Positions 52,896-63,931 are shown, counted from the first letter of the stretch. The stretch is 64,000 nucleotides of DNA from an uncultured Lachnospiraceae bacterium (GCA_944383765.1 CALWQT010000005.1:94264-158263); one strand, 5' to 3'. Notes: generated by a model not told the origin, from the letters alone. Numbers and translations are program-made.

Positions 52896-55214
52896 TCATT
52901 TACTTCTGCCCTTTCCTGCTCCGCTGGTTTTTCCTTTTGTCACTTCTGTCTTGCGGACCGGTTTCTTTACCGCTTTTCTCGTTACCTCAGGCGTACAGGT
53001 AAACACACTGACACTCATAGGTGCCACCCGTATGGTAATGGAATTCGGTCTTTCGTTCCACTCTTCCTTCTTCGATGCTTTCGCTCTCGGGTTGGTCACA
53101 CCGCTTCCGCCAAATTCCTCACTGTCACTGTTGAAAATCTCTTTGTATTTGCCTGGGAACGGAACTCCCACCTGGAATTTTTCATGGACTACAGGAGCAA
53201 AGTTGCAGACAAACATCAGAGTCTCTTCTTTTTTCCTGGTCTTTCTGAGGAAGACCGCAATATTCTCCTGGGAGTTGCTGCATTCGATCCATTCAAAGCC
53301 GTCCGGATGATAATCCAGGGCAGACAATGCCGGATACTGGGCGTACAACCGGTTCAGTGCCTTTACATATTCCTTCATCTGGCTGTGAATGGGGTACTGG
53401 AGCAGATCCCATTCCAGTTCCGCATTTTCATTCCACTCGTCCATCTGTCCGAAATCCTGTCCCATGAACAGAAGTTTCTTCCCCGGATGTCCCATCATAA
53501 ATCCATAGGCTACCCGGAGATTGGCAAATTTCTCCTCAAACGTACTTCCAGGCATCTTATTCACCATGGAACCTTTGCCATGGACTACCTCATCATGGGA
53601 AAATACCAGGATAAAATCTTCACTGTAGGCATAGATCATGCTGAACGTCATTTCCCCGTAATGGTAACACCTGAAATACGGGTCGCACTGCATATATCCC
53701 AGGAAATCATTCATCCAGCCCATATTCCATTTATAATCAAAGCCCAGTCCGTCTTCTTTCACATCACCGGTGATCTTTGGCCAGGCGGTGGATTCCTCTG
53801 CGATCAGCACTGCCCCGTCTTTTCTCTTTTTAAAGATGGAATTCAGATGTTTTAAAAATTCCACCGCATCCAGATTTTCATGGCCTCCGTAAATATTAGG
53901 AATCCATTCCCCGTCATTCTTTCCATAATCCAGGTACAGCATAGAAGCCACTGCATCCATACGGATTCCATCCGCATGGTACTTTTCCGCCCAGAACAGG
54001 GCATTGGCGATCAGGAAATTGGATACCTGGGGTCTGGCATAATTGTAGATCAAGGTTCCCCAATGCGGATGGGCGCCTTTTCTCGGGTCTCTGTGTTCAT
54101 ACAGGCAGGTCCCATCAAACTCCGCCATTCCCCATGCATCTCTTGGGAAATGGGCCGGTACCCAGTCCAGGATCACACCAATTCCCTGTCCGTGAAGATA
54201 ATCCATAAAATACATGAAATCGTCCGGAGTCCCGTACCGGCTGGTAGGCGCATAATATCCGCTTACCTGGTACCCCCATGACGCGTCAAGAGGATGTTCC
54301 ATGACCGGAAGCAATTCCACATGGGTATACCCCATTTCCTTCACATACTCCGCCAGCTTAGGCGCAATCTCCCGGTAATTATAAAATTCTGAGCCTGCAA
54401 TTTCCTTGCCTGCCTCATCTTTTTCCAGTTCCTTCCTCATAAAAGAACCCAGATGCAGTTCATAAATGAACATAGGCTTGTCCTTACTGTTATTTCTGGC
54501 CCGTTTATCCATCCACGCCTTATCCTGCCACTGGTATTCTTCCAGGTCCCATACCACAGATGCCGTATTCGGACGCAGTTCCGCATAATTGGCATAGGGA
54601 TCTGCCTTCAGGATTGGGTCACCGTTCATTTTCTTGACTTCATATTTGTAAAGAGCCCCTTTTTCCAGTCCGGGAATAAACAGTTCATAAACTCCATATC
54701 CCTCGTGGAGTTTCATCTGATGCCGTCTTCCGTCCCAAAGGTTAAAATCCCCCACTACGCTTACCCGCATGGCACAGGGGGCCCACACAGCAAACAGTAC
54801 GCCTTTCACCCCGTCTACCGTCATAGGATGGGCGCCCAGTTTTTTATAGACTTCGTAATCGACGCCTGCATCGAATTTTTTCAGTTCCTGCTCCGTAATC
54901 TGATTCTCAAACTCATACGGGTCTTTCAGTTCTTCCTGGGTCCCGTTATCATAAGTGACCAGCAGCGTATAAGATCCTATGGTTTTCCGGGGAATCAAAA
55001 CAGCAAAAAAGCCTTCCTCATCCGCCATCTCCATTTCATAGGTCCCTGCTCCCATTTTTACCGCTACCGAATCTGCCGTAGGGATAAATGCCTGGACCAG
55101 AACGCCGTCCTGGACCAGATGGGCGCCCAAAATCCGTTCCGGATGACGGGACTCTGAATATACCATTTCTTCAATTCCTGCCCAATCCATCAAATCGTAC
55201 AACATCTTATTCAT
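52896..55214 (-). CDS. glgB: 1,4-alpha-glucan branching enzyme
   Basis: This 772-aa GH13 enzyme has an N-terminal carbohydrate-binding beta-domain, GYYAPTSRYGTPDD, GIRMDAVASMLYLDYG (catalytic Asp), LIAEESTAW (catalytic Glu) and FSHDEVVHGKGSM. It forms alpha-1,6 branches in glycogen. Start at ATG 55214 (MNKMLYDL) follows AAAGGAGG; a longer frame to 55313 has none. The C-terminal tail is Lys-rich and unusual (VRKTEVTKGKTSGAGKGRSK). Confidence 0.94.
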   Translation of the reverse strand: MNKMLYDLMDWAGIEEMVYSESRHPERILGAHLVQDGVLVQAFIPTADSVAVKMGAGTYEMEMADEEGFFAVLIPRKTIGSYTLLVTYDNGTQEELKDPYEFENQITEQELKKFDAGVDYEVYKKLGAHPMTVDGVKGVLFAVWAPCAMRVSVVGDFNLWDGRRHQMKLHEGYGVYELFIPGLEKGALYKYEVKKMNGDPILKADPYANYAELRPNTASVVWDLEEYQWQDKAWMDKRARNNSKDKPMFIYELHLGSFMRKELEKDEAGKEIAGSEFYNYREIAPKLAEYVKEMGYTHVELLPVMEHPLDASWGYQVSGYYAPTSRYGTPDDFMYFMDYLHGQGIGVILDWVPAHFPRDAWGMAEFDGTCLYEHRDPRKGAHPHWGTLIYNYARPQVSNFLIANALFWAEKYHADGIRMDAVASMLYLDYGKNDGEWIPNIYGGHENLDAVEFLKHLNSIFKKRKDGAVLIAEESTAWPKITGDVKEDGLGFDYKWNMGWMNDFLGYMQCDPYFRCYHYGEMTFSMIYAYSEDFILVFSHDEVVHGKGSMVNKMPGSTFEEKFANLRVAYGFMMGHPGKKLLFMGQDFGQMDEWNENAELEWDLLQYPIHSQMKEYVKALNRLYAQYPALSALDYHPDGFEWIECSNSQENIAVFLRKTRKKEETLMFVCNFAPVVHEKFQVGVPFPGKYKEIFNSDSEEFGGSGVTNPRAKASKKEEWNERPNSITIRVAPMSVSVFTCTPEVTRKAVKKPVRKTEVTKGKTSGAGKGRSK

Positions 55215-55279
55215 ATGTGAACCTCCTTTGACTGGAAATCTACTTTCTATTTTACCATTGGAAGATACAGAACACAACG

Positions 55280-56383
55280 CTATTCTTTTTCTTTTACGTC
55301 CTGAAAGAACCACCCCAGCATCAGGTCTACTACCAACCCATAACTCTCTACTCCCTCCTCCTGGCTGTTTGCCTTCAGATACGCATCATTGACTGCTTCT
55401 GCTGCCTCAGCGGCCCGTCCCTCATATCGCTCCCAGAACTCATTATTTTCCTGAAGATCCGCTTTTACCCGTCCGTCCAGTTTCTCATAAATTTCCTGAT
55501 ACGCCTCCATATTTGCGGATGCCAGGGCATTTCCCGCATAGATCCAGCCCATCGTATATCCGCTGTAACGAAAGACCGGTTCCCCAGAACCGACGCACGC
55601 CAGAAATCCAATGAAATTCGCTTCGTCTTCCCGCATAAATCCCTTTAAGTGAGAAAGCTCATGACAGATGGTATGGGGAATATTATAGGCAGTCATGGCA
55701 TTGTTATAATTGGCTTCCACGGTAAACGGAGCATATACTCCTGCCAGCTGCTGTACTGACAGGATCCAGGGAATCCCCAGATATTTCGGCCGGGGATAGA
55801 AACTGGACAGCCGTTCATACTCCCTCCCCAGTTCCTGCATGGCTTCCGGTCCCATGCTGCCATACTCTGCACTCTCCAGCCTGACACCGGCATAATCTGC
55901 ATATTCATTTACTTTTTCTGTCAGATACAGACAAAGCTCCTCCAATTCTTTCCAGGAATATTCCTCCTGTCCGTAAGACAGAGAATCTGCAAAAGGACGG
56001 CTGTAATAATTGATCCCGCAGTTGACCGCATAGGAAAACAGCAGGATTCCCAGCAGCAAAATTACCCGGCTTACGATCCTCATCGGACTTCTCCAATACA
56101 CCGCGGTATAACTCACGATCCATATGACCAGTATGTAAAGTCCTGCCTCCGCTACAGAAAAAGGAACTATGCCGCAGAGACGCCCTACTGTCATGACACA
56201 GTACGGATAAATATTCTCCGTATACCAGACTGCAAACCCCGGTACTTTTCTGGCCGCCGCCAGCAAAAGAACTGCTGCTGCCAGGAAACCTATTCCTGCC
56301 AGAACATACTTTTTCTGTTTTCCTCTGTCTCCATCATGCTCCATATAGCCACCACCTTTTCCTTTATCTGTATTATAATCCAT
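55280..56383 (-). CDS. DUF3810 membrane protein with metalloprotease-like motif
   Basis: This 367-aa protein has three N-terminal hydrophobic segments and a HELSH motif (ICHELSHLKGF), then EDEANF, like the zinc site of M48-type metalloproteases. This matches the DUF3810 family, for which the activity is unproven. The start ATG at 56383 follows AAAGGAGGAACTGCC; an ATG at 56344 has a weaker site. It lies upstream of glgB on the same strand and divergent from signal peptidase. Confidence 0.8.
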   Translation of the reverse strand: MDYNTDKGKGGGYMEHDGDRGKQKKYVLAGIGFLAAAVLLLAAARKVPGFAVWYTENIYPYCVMTVGRLCGIVPFSVAEAGLYILVIWIVSYTAVYWRSPMRIVSRVILLLGILLFSYAVNCGINYYSRPFADSLSYGQEEYSWKELEELCLYLTEKVNEYADYAGVRLESAEYGSMGPEAMQELGREYERLSSFYPRPKYLGIPWILSVQQLAGVYAPFTVEANYNNAMTAYNIPHTICHELSHLKGFMREDEANFIGFLACVGSGEPVFRYSGYTMGWIYAGNALASANMEAYQEIYEKLDGRVKADLQENNEFWERYEGRAAEAAEAVNDAYLKANSQEEGVESYGLVVDLMLGWFFQDVKEKE

Positions 56384-56518
56384 GGCAGTTCCTCCTTTCC
56401 ATCAGAATTCCTTGCGAAATATGAAATTTTTGTGACCTTTTTTGAAAACCCCTTGCACTCTGTTCCATTCTCATATAAACTTAGGGTTGTCAATTTGAGC
56501 AAGAAAGGACTTACCCCT

Positions 56519-57079
56519 ATGAAAAAAGAAGAAAAGGAAGCTGAAAAAGAACCTTTTTCCCTGAAAAAAGAAATTATCAGTTGGATCACCATTCTGGTAT
56601 CCGCTGCCCTGATCGCTTTATTTTTAAATTCCTGTATCATCGCCAACAGCCGTGTTCCAACCGGTTCCATGGAAAGCACCATTATGGCCCATGACCGGGT
56701 GATCGGATCCAGGCTTTCCTATCTGTTCCACGATCCGGAACGGGGTGATATTGCTATTTTCCATTTTCCTGATGACCCCACAGGAAAAACCTATTATGTA
56801 AAAAGGGTGATCGGACTTCCCGGTGAAACCGTAGATATTACGGACGGTCAGGTACTGATCAACGGAGAACCGTTAGACGAGCCTTATCTGAACGAACCTA
56901 TGGATGTAGATACCCCTCTCCATTTTGAAGTTCCGGAAGGCTGTTATTTCATGATGGGAGACAACCGGAATTTCTCTTACGATGCCAGATACTGGGAGAA
57001 TCATTATGTATCCAAAGACCAGATCATTGCCAAAGTATTGTTCCGGTATTATCCCAATATCTCCTGGCTCGATGATTAA
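56519..57079 (+). CDS. lepB: Signal peptidase I
   Basis: This 186-aa SipS-type protein has one N-terminal membrane segment (about 19-42), PTGSME with catalytic Ser50, and YYVKRVIGLPG with Lys95, then MGDNRNFSYDAR (box D). It cuts signal peptides of exported proteins at the outer face. The start was chosen at ATG 56519 (AAAGGA upstream); the longer frame from 56336 lacks a ribosome site. Confidence 0.92.
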   Translation: MKKEEKEAEKEPFSLKKEIISWITILVSAALIALFLNSCIIANSRVPTGSMESTIMAHDRVIGSRLSYLFHDPERGDIAIFHFPDDPTGKTYYVKRVIGLPGETVDITDGQVLINGEPLDEPYLNEPMDVDTPLHFEVPEGCYFMMGDNRNFSYDARYWENHYVSKDQIIAKVLFRYYPNISWLDD

Positions 57080-57098
57080 CACAAAAACATCAGATAAC

Positions 57099-57132
57099 AA
57101 AAAATACGCCTCGTGAAAGGCGTATTTTTTAT
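57099..57132. terminator. Bidirectional terminator
   Basis: TACGCCT / AGGCGTA (57105-57111 / 57118-57124) is flanked by an A-run on the left and a T-run on the right. It separates signal peptidase (plus) from aroC (minus). Confidence 0.85.
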
Positions 57133-58229
57133 TTCCTGAAAAATTCCTGTATCCTGTCCAGTCTTGATGTCATGGACAGCAGCAGCATATCTGCCGCAGT
57201 CAGGGCTGCCATAGCTTCCACCACCACCACTGCCCTGGGAACGATCACCGGATCATGCCGTCCTCTGATTTCTATTTCGGTCTCTTCTCCGGACCTGGTA
57301 ACGGTCTTCTGGCTTCTGGAAATGGATGGCGTCGGTTTGAACGCTACCCTGACGAGAATATCACTGCCGTCACTCATACCGCCCAATACCCCGCCGCTGT
57401 GGTTTGTCCTCTTTTTGATCTGGCCCTTTTCCATCAGAAAGCCATCATTATTTTCGCTTCCACTGCTTTCTGCTGCCAGAAATCCATCTCCCAGTTCCAC
57501 ACCTTTGACTGCTCCAATAGACATCATGGCTTTCGCCAGATTCCCGTCCAGTTTCTCAAACACCGGTTCCCCCACTCCCGGAGGCATACCGGAGATCACA
57601 CATTCTACGATTCCCCCTGCAGAATCCTGCTGGCTCATCTTCTGCTCCAGAAAGGCTTCCGCCCTTGCGGCTGCTTCCCTGTCCGGCATATACAGCCGAT
57701 TTTCTTCCATATCCGACCAGCAGAATTTTTCTCTGTCAATGGATATCCCGCCAATGGCACTGGTATATGCCCTTACCTGGATTCCCAGGCTCTCCAGAAA
57801 TTTTTTTGCCACTGCGCCGGCTGCTACCCGGCCTATGGTTTCTCTCCCGGAAGACCGCCCGCCTCCCCGGTAATCCCGAAAACCATATTTACAGTCAAAC
57901 GTATAATCCGCATGGCCGGGACGGTATAATTCCATCAGATTTCCATAGTCTCTGGATCTCTGGTCGGTATTTCTCACTATCATGGACACTGGCGTACCTG
58001 TCGTCTTCCCTTCAAACACACCGGACAGGATTTCCACCTGGTCTGCCTCCGCCCGGGCAGTGGTAAACCGGCTCTGTCCCGGCTTTCTTCTGTCCAGATA
58101 ACTCTGAATATCTTCTTCTTTTAAGGGAAGTCCGGCGGGGCAGCCGTCCAGCACTACCCCCACTCCCGGTCCATGGGACTCTCCCCAGGTGGCAACCCGG
58201 AGGATTGTGCCGAATTCTGAACCTGCCAT
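57129..58229 (-). CDS. aroC: Chorismate synthase
   Basis: This 366-aa protein contains the family signatures WGESHGPGVGVVLDGCP, YRPGHADYT, DYRGGGRSSGRET and RHDPVIVPRAVVVVEAM. It makes chorismate from EPSP using reduced FMN, the last shikimate step. No other aro gene is near. It starts 1 bp after the lactonase gene, with GTGAGGTAAT as ribosome site, so the two are co-transcribed. Confidence 0.95.
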   Translation of the reverse strand: MAGSEFGTILRVATWGESHGPGVGVVLDGCPAGLPLKEEDIQSYLDRRKPGQSRFTTARAEADQVEILSGVFEGKTTGTPVSMIVRNTDQRSRDYGNLMELYRPGHADYTFDCKYGFRDYRGGGRSSGRETIGRVAAGAVAKKFLESLGIQVRAYTSAIGGISIDREKFCWSDMEENRLYMPDREAAARAEAFLEQKMSQQDSAGGIVECVISGMPPGVGEPVFEKLDGNLAKAMMSIGAVKGVELGDGFLAAESSGSENNDGFLMEKGQIKKRTNHSGGVLGGMSDGSDILVRVAFKPTPSISRSQKTVTRSGEETEIEIRGRHDPVIVPRAVVVVEAMAALTAADMLLLSMTSRLDRIQEFFRK

Positions 58230-58230
58230 A

Positions 58231-59283
58231 TTACCTCACTTTCACAAATACACAGCTGTTTGGCTCATCTATTTTGATGGATTTTCCGCTCATGATCATC
58301 AGTTTCTTTTCATAATCCACATGGAAGAAGGAAATATTTCCTCCATGATTGATGGATGCGATATGCTTGTCATCTGGGAAGACGGCAATATCCTTAGGAT
58401 AATCTCCGCTTACCGGCAGGCAGCACAGGAAATCGAGAAGACCGGTTTCCTTGTCCCTTTTAAAGATACCGATGGAATTATCTCCTGCATTGCCGCAGTA
58501 CAGATAATCTTCATGGGTGGAAAACCTCATGGAGCAGGCTGCTGTCAGCTGGCTCATCTTCTGACCTCCCGTAGTGGAAATCGTCTGGATCTTTTCAATC
58601 TTAGGAACTCTTCCACCTGTCTCATAGGTGAACACATCGATCACATTTTTCAATTCATAGAGCAGATAGATAAATTTTCCATCTGAACTGAACCGGAAAC
58701 ACTTGGGCGCTGATTCCAGATCACAGCGGATTGCGTCCACCAAAGCCAGTTTCTCATCCTTTTCATTAAAACGGTATATCTTTACCTGGTCAATTCCAGA
58801 ATCTGCCACCATAACGAATTTCCCGTCAGGCGTTCTTCTGGTACAGCTTACATGGGGACGAAAAGACCGTTCCGCTACACTCCCAAGACCTTTATGATAG
58901 ACACCATCTACGATTTCTCCTACAGAACCGTCTTTATTCAGTCTCAGTACCGTAGATTTTCCATCATGAAAACCGGATACAAACAGGTATTTATCTTCTT
59001 TATCCGTAGACAGGTGACAGCCTCTCATCCCTCTGATCCCTGCCGTATTCAGTTTTGCCAGACTTCCATTTTCCAGGATACGGAATGACACGACCCCTTC
59101 ATCTGCAATGGAATACAGAGTCTTGCCATCACTGGAAGCAACCAGATAAGAAGCATTATTCACTTCCTCTTCGCATCTTGGCAGAAACAATCCTTTTTCC
59201 ACATCCACGTCAAATACGGAAATGCCTTTGGCTTTCCCTGTATAAGAATAGGAGCCCACATACGCCATATACTTGCCCTTCAT
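58231..59283 (-). CDS. Lactonase family beta-propeller protein (Pgl/YkgB-like)
   Basis: This about 350-aa protein has repeated blades typical of the seven-bladed 6-phosphogluconolactonase (YkgB/Pgl) family, such as RPHVSCTRRTPDGKFVMVAD and FSSDGKFIYLLYEL. The substrate may be 6-phosphogluconolactone or another lactone. Start chosen at ATG 59283 (GGGAGGAATGTGAA upstream). It forms an operon with aroC. Confidence 0.85.
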   Translation of the reverse strand: MKGKYMAYVGSYSYTGKAKGISVFDVDVEKGLFLPRCEEEVNNASYLVASSDGKTLYSIADEGVVSFRILENGSLAKLNTAGIRGMRGCHLSTDKEDKYLFVSGFHDGKSTVLRLNKDGSVGEIVDGVYHKGLGSVAERSFRPHVSCTRRTPDGKFVMVADSGIDQVKIYRFNEKDEKLALVDAIRCDLESAPKCFRFSSDGKFIYLLYELKNVIDVFTYETGGRVPKIEKIQTISTTGGQKMSQLTAACSMRFSTHEDYLYCGNAGDNSIGIFKRDKETGLLDFLCCLPVSGDYPKDIAVFPDDKHIASINHGGNISFFHVDYEKKLMIMSGKSIKIDEPNSCVFVKVR

Positions 59284-59394
59284 TTCACATTCCTCCCACA
59301 TGATTCGCAATTCCAAATTTCTTTAATATTTATTATCCCTTTTTTCCATTCTATTGTCAATCGACAAATCTCAGTTCCTCTCATAAAGTCCCTA

Positions 59395-59422
59395 TTGACA
59401 CCCGCCCCATTTCCTGTATAAT
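59395..59422 (+). promoter_or_regulatory. Promoter of the polyamine operon regulator
   Basis: TTGACA (59395-59400) and TATAAT (59417-59422) are both perfect, with a 16-bp spacer. In the leader, CTAAACTT occurs at 59448 and 59486, and TAAACTTTTAGTTTA is a palindrome (59487-59501), probably the operator for the XRE-cupin product (inference). Confidence 0.75.
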
Positions 59423-59534
59423 AAACTGTGTTTTGTGTTTATTATTACTAAACTTAAAATCAAATAATATAGTTAGTTAGTATTTCTAAACTTTTAGTTT
59501 ATGATTGTGATTGCTGCCGCAAAGGAGGAATGTC

Positions 59535-60068
59535 ATGTCTATCGGTCACAAGCTCAAGGAGCTTCGTATGTTAAAAGGCCTGACCCAGGAAGAACTGGCA
59601 GACCGGGCAGAATTATCCAAAGGATTCATTTCCCAGGTAGAACGGGACCTCACGTCTCCTTCTATCGCTACTCTGATGGATATTCTCCAGTGCCTGGGAA
59701 CTTCCATCAGTGAATTTTTCCATGAAGAAAGCGAGGAACAGATTGTTTTTGGGAAACAGGATTTTTTTGAAAAACAGGACTCGGAACTGAACAATGAAAT
59801 ACACTGGATCATTCCCAATGCCCAGAAAAACTGCATGGAACCTATCTTGCTGACTTTAAAGGCAGGCGGTTCCACTTACCCTGACAATCCCCATGAAGGG
59901 GAGGAATTCGGCTATATTCTTCAGGGCAGCGTGGCTATCCATCTGGGAAACCAGGTCCATAAAGCAAAAAAAGGAGAATCTTTCTATTTTTCCGCAGATA
60001 AAAAACACTATCTCACCAGCAAAACAGGAGCCGTCCTCATCTGGGTCAGCTCCCCGCCAAGCTTTTAG
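59535..60068 (+). CDS. XRE-cupin transcriptional regulator
   Basis: This 177-aa protein has an N-terminal XRE HTH ([20 protein letters not shown]) and a C-terminal cupin domain (about 105-170, [16 protein letters not shown]). The architecture is that of PuuR-like regulators that sense small amine-type ligands. Start at ATG 59535 after AAAGGAGGAATGTC. It precedes the pot genes by 33 bp, so likely controls them. Confidence 0.9.
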   Translation: MSIGHKLKELRMLKGLTQEELADRAELSKGFISQVERDLTSPSIATLMDILQCLGTSISEFFHEESEEQIVFGKQDFFEKQDSELNNEIHWIIPNAQKNCMEPILLTLKAGGSTYPDNPHEGEEFGYILQGSVAIHLGNQVHKAKKGESFYFSADKKHYLTSKTGAVLIWVSSPPSF

Positions 60069-60100
60069 ATAGGATTCATCATTACATTAGGAGGACTGTC

Positions 60101-61177
60101 ATGGCACAACCACTGATTGATTTGATCAATATTTCCAAGACTTTTGACGATACTATGGTTCTTGATGAACTGAATCTTTCCGTACAGGAAAATACCTTTG
60201 TAACCCTTCTGGGACCTTCCGGCTGCGGAAAGACCACGACCCTGCGTATTATCGGCGGATTTGAGAAACCGGATACGGGACGGGTTATTTTTGACGGACA
60301 GGATATCACCCAGCTTCCCCCCAATAAGCGGCAGCTGAATACTGTCTTCCAGAAATATGCACTGTTCACCCATATGACCATTGCAGAAAATATCGCTTTC
60401 GGCCTGAAAATCAAAAACAAGCCGAAAACTTATATTGATGATAAGATCAAATATGCCCTGAAGCTGGTAAATCTGGACGGCTATGAGAACCGGAGCGTTG
60501 CCTCCCTTTCCGGAGGCCAGCAGCAGCGGATCGCCATCGCCCGGGCTATCGTAAATGAACCAAGGGTCCTCCTGCTGGACGAACCCCTTGGAGCTCTGGA
60601 TTTAAAGCTCCGGCAGGATATGCAGTACGAACTGATCCGGCTGAAAAATGAACTGGGCATCACCTTTATTTACGTTACCCATGACCAGGAAGAAGCGCTC
60701 ACCATGTCTGATACCATTGTAGTCATGAATCAGGGCTATATCCAGCAGATGGGGTCTCCGGAGCAGATATACAACGAGCCGGAAAATGCTTTTGTGGCCG
60801 ATTTCATAGGAGAAAGCAACATTGTTCCCGGCACCATGATACGGGATGAACTGGTAGAAATCTTCGGTGCCAGATTTGCCTGCGTGGATAAAGGATTCGG
60901 AACCAATACCCCTGTGGACGTGGTGATCCGCCCGGAAGATATTGACCTGGTAGAACCGGAAAACGGAACTCTTACCGGCGTCTGCACCCATCTCATTTTC
61001 AAAGGGGTACACTATGAAATGGAAGTAACCACTCCAGACGGTTTTGAATGGCTGGTACACTCCACAGATATGTGCCCGGTAGGAAAGCAGGTGGGAATCC
61101 ATGTGGACCCGTTTGATATCCAGATCATGAACAAGCCGGCATCAGAAGACGAGGAGGCTGTGGGAGTCAATGAATAG
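60101..61177 (+). CDS. potA: Spermidine/putrescine ABC transporter ATPase
   Basis: This 358-aa ABC protein has Walker [10 protein letters not shown] (near 39-47), signature [14 protein letters not shown], Walker [12 protein letters not shown] and a C-terminal TOBE domain, as in PotA. It powers polyamine uptake with PotB and PotCD. It overlaps potB by 8 bp. Confidence 0.92.
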   Translation: MAQPLIDLINISKTFDDTMVLDELNLSVQENTFVTLLGPSGCGKTTTLRIIGGFEKPDTGRVIFDGQDITQLPPNKRQLNTVFQKYALFTHMTIAENIAFGLKIKNKPKTYIDDKIKYALKLVNLDGYENRSVASLSGGQQQRIAIARAIVNEPRVLLLDEPLGALDLKLRQDMQYELIRLKNELGITFIYVTHDQEEALTMSDTIVVMNQGYIQQMGSPEQIYNEPENAFVADFIGESNIVPGTMIRDELVEIFGARFACVDKGFGTNTPVDVVIRPEDIDLVEPENGTLTGVCTHLIFKGVHYEMEVTTPDGFEWLVHSTDMCPVGKQVGIHVDPFDIQIMNKPASEDEEAVGVNE

Positions 61178-61991
61178 AAAAGCAACCCGGTTTTTAGCCG
61201 GACCTTATATTGTCTGGATGATCGGTTTTACCATCATTCCCCTGGCTATGATCCTTTTTTACGGTCTCACAGACAGCCAGGGACAGTTCACTCTGGCCAA
61301 TGTAGCGGCCATTGCCACTCCGGAACACCGGAAAGCTCTGTTCCTTTCTCTGTGGCTCTCTCTGGTAAGCACCGTGATCTGCCTGGTGCTTGCCTATCCT
61401 CTGGCACTGATCCTGAGAAATAAAAATGTGGGAAAAGGAAGTTTTATCGTATTTATCTTTATCCTCCCAATGTGGATGAATTTTCTGCTCCGCACTCTGG
61501 CATGGCAGACACTTCTGGAACGGAATGGTGTGATCAACGGCATCCTGTCTTTCTTCCACCTTCCCAACATCGCCATTATCAATACTCCCGGAGCCATCAT
61601 ACTGGGTATGGTTTATAACTTCCTTCCTTTTATGGTGCTTCCCATCTATAATGTACTGATCAAAATAGATGATGACGTCATCAACGCTGCCAAGGACCTG
61701 GGAGCAAACAGTATGCAGACCATATGGAAAATCCTGGTTCCATTAAGTCTCCCGGGGGTGATCAGCGGGATCAACATGGTATTTGTACCGGCTCTCACTA
61801 CATTCGTCATTTCCAACCTGTTAGGAGGAAGTAAGATCCTGCTCATTGGAAATGTGATTGAGCAGGAATTTACAAAAGGAAGCAACTGGCATCTGGGTTC
61901 CGGATTATCTCTGGTACTCATGGCCTTTATCCTGATCAGCATGGCGCTTATGGCCAAATATGATAAAGACGGAGAGGGGGCGGCATTCTGA
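61170..61991 (+). CDS. potB: Polyamine ABC transporter permease
   Basis: This 273-aa protein has six hydrophobic segments and the permease EAA-like loop ([24 protein letters not shown]). It forms one half of the membrane channel with PotC. It is coupled to both neighbours by overlaps (8 bp and 1 bp). Confidence 0.92.
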   Translation: MNRKATRFLAGPYIVWMIGFTIIPLAMILFYGLTDSQGQFTLANVAAIATPEHRKALFLSLWLSLVSTVICLVLAYPLALILRNKNVGKGSFIVFIFILPMWMNFLLRTLAWQTLLERNGVINGILSFFHLPNIAIINTPGAIILGMVYNFLPFMVLPIYNVLIKIDDDVINAAKDLGANSMQTIWKILVPLSLPGVISGINMVFVPALTTFVISNLLGGSKILLIGNVIEQEFTKGSNWHLGSGLSLVLMAFILISMALMAKYDKDGEGAAF

Positions 61992-63919
61992 TGATGAAAG
62001 ACAGTTCCAGACTGAAACGTTTCTTTCAGAATTTTTATCTTGTATTTGTACTCATATTTTTATACGCCCCGATACTCACCATGATGGTGCTGTCCTTCAA
62101 CAGTTCTAAATCCAGGACGGACTGGGGTGGATTTACTCTGGACTGGTACCGGCAGATGTTCCAGAGTTCCGCCATTATGGACGCCCTTTATAACACGCTG
62201 CTGATCGCCCTGATCGCTGCTTTTGTCGCCACCGTTCTGGGAACTGTGGCTGCCATCGGTATCAGCAGCATGAAACGCCTTCCCCGGAGCATTACCATGG
62301 GTGTCAATAATATTCCCATGTTAAACTCAGAGATCGTCACAGGCATCTCCCTGATGCTGGCTTTTCTGGCTTTTGGTATTTCTCTGGGATTCAAAACGAT
62401 TCTGCTGGCTCATATCACCTTCTGCATTCCTTATGTGATCTTAAGCGTGATGCCCAAGTTAAAGCAGACCAGCCGTTATACCTACGAAGCGGCTCTGGAC
62501 CTGGGAGCCGGTCCGGTACAGGCATTTTTCAAAGTAGTTCTGCCGGATATCATGCCCGGTGTCCTGTCCGGATTCCTGCTGGCCTTTACCATGTCCCTGG
62601 ATGATTTTATCATCACCCATTTTACCAGAGGCGCCGGGATCAATACCCTGTCTACCCTGATTTACAGCGAAGTGCGCCGTGGCATCAAGCCTTCCATGTA
62701 TGCCCTGTCCACCATTATTTTCCTCACGGTCCTGGCGCTGCTCCTGATCACCAACTTCTCTCCGGAGAAGCAGGGAAAACAAAGAGAGCTTCCTGTTACC
62801 GCTGAAGAAAAGAACCGCCAGAGGCGTCGGGACACCTTCCGGAAAGGCCTGCTGGTAGCCGCCTCCTTCTGTATCATCTGCGCAGTGGCCTTTACCACCT
62901 ACAGCCATTTTGCTGCTTCCCGCTCCAATGAACTTTATGTTTACAACTGGGGAGAATATATTGATGAAACGGTGATCGAAGATTTTGAAAAAGAAACGGG
63001 AATCCATGTAGTCTATGACCTTTTTGAAACCAACGAAGAAATGTATCCTGTCATCGAGGCAGGCGGTGTTTCCTACGATGTGGTATGTCCATCTGATTAC
63101 ATGATCCAGAAAATGATAGAAAATGATTTACTGGCAGAAATCAATTTTGAAAATATCCCAAATATTTCCTATATCGGAGAAGAATTTATGACCCGTTCCC
63201 AGGCTTTTGACCCGGAAAACAAATATTCCGTTCCTTACACCTGGGGAACCGTAGGGATTCTTTATAACGATAAGAAACTGGAGGAAATGGGAGTGGAACC
63301 TCCAGACAGCTGGCTGGACCTGTGGGATGAACGGTATGCGGGAGAGATCCTGATGCAGGACAGTGTCCGGGATGCATTTATGTGCGCCCTGAAAGGTATG
63401 GGATACTCCTTAAACTCCACAGACCCTTCTGAACTGGAACAGGCCAAAGAAATGCTGATCCGTCAGAAACCCCTGGTACAGGCTTATGTCATCGACCAGG
63501 TACGGGATAAAATGCTGGGGGAAGAAGCTGCCATCAGTGTCATATATTCAGGAGAAATGCTGTATCTCCAGGAATCTGCCGCCGGCAAGGATTTCAATCT
63601 GGAATATGTGATTCCCAAAGAGGGGACCAACCTGTGGATCGATTCCTGGGTGATCCCTAAAAATGCCAAAAATAAGGAAAATGCAGAAAAATGGATTGAT
63701 TTCCTGTGCCGTCCTGATATTGCCAAACGTAATTTTGAATATATTACCTATGCTACTCCCAATCAGGGCGCTTACGATCTGCTTGATGAAGAGCTTCAGA
63801 ACAATAAAGCCGTATTCCCCGACTGGGATTCTCTGGGAAATGCTGAAGTATATCAGTATCTGGGAGAAGATGCGGATTCTCTGTATAATGAACTCTGGAA
63901 GCAGGTAAAATCTCAATGA
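61991..63919 (+). CDS. potCD: Fused polyamine permease and substrate-binding protein (PotC-PotD)
   Basis: This 642-aa protein starts with a six-helix PotC permease (1-262; EAALDLGAGPVQAFFKVVLPDIMPG). It continues through a basic linker and a transmembrane anchor (about 280-302) to a PotD substrate-binding domain (about 310-642; VYNWGEYIDETVIEDFEKET, VVCPSDYMI). Fusion tethers the binding protein to the channel on the outer face. It is a known variant in Firmicutes. The start shares one base with the potB stop (TGATG). Confidence 0.92.
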   Translation: MMKDSSRLKRFFQNFYLVFVLIFLYAPILTMMVLSFNSSKSRTDWGGFTLDWYRQMFQSSAIMDALYNTLLIALIAAFVATVLGTVAAIGISSMKRLPRSITMGVNNIPMLNSEIVTGISLMLAFLAFGISLGFKTILLAHITFCIPYVILSVMPKLKQTSRYTYEAALDLGAGPVQAFFKVVLPDIMPGVLSGFLLAFTMSLDDFIITHFTRGAGINTLSTLIYSEVRRGIKPSMYALSTIIFLTVLALLLITNFSPEKQGKQRELPVTAEEKNRQRRRDTFRKGLLVAASFCIICAVAFTTYSHFAASRSNELYVYNWGEYIDETVIEDFEKETGIHVVYDLFETNEEMYPVIEAGGVSYDVVCPSDYMIQKMIENDLLAEINFENIPNISYIGEEFMTRSQAFDPENKYSVPYTWGTVGILYNDKKLEEMGVEPPDSWLDLWDERYAGEILMQDSVRDAFMCALKGMGYSLNSTDPSELEQAKEMLIRQKPLVQAYVIDQVRDKMLGEEAAISVIYSGEMLYLQESAAGKDFNLEYVIPKEGTNLWIDSWVIPKNAKNKENAEKWIDFLCRPDIAKRNFEYITYATPNQGAYDLLDEELQNNKAVFPDWDSLGNAEVYQYLGEDADSLYNELWKQVKSQ

Positions 63920-63931
63920 TCCTGATCGGAT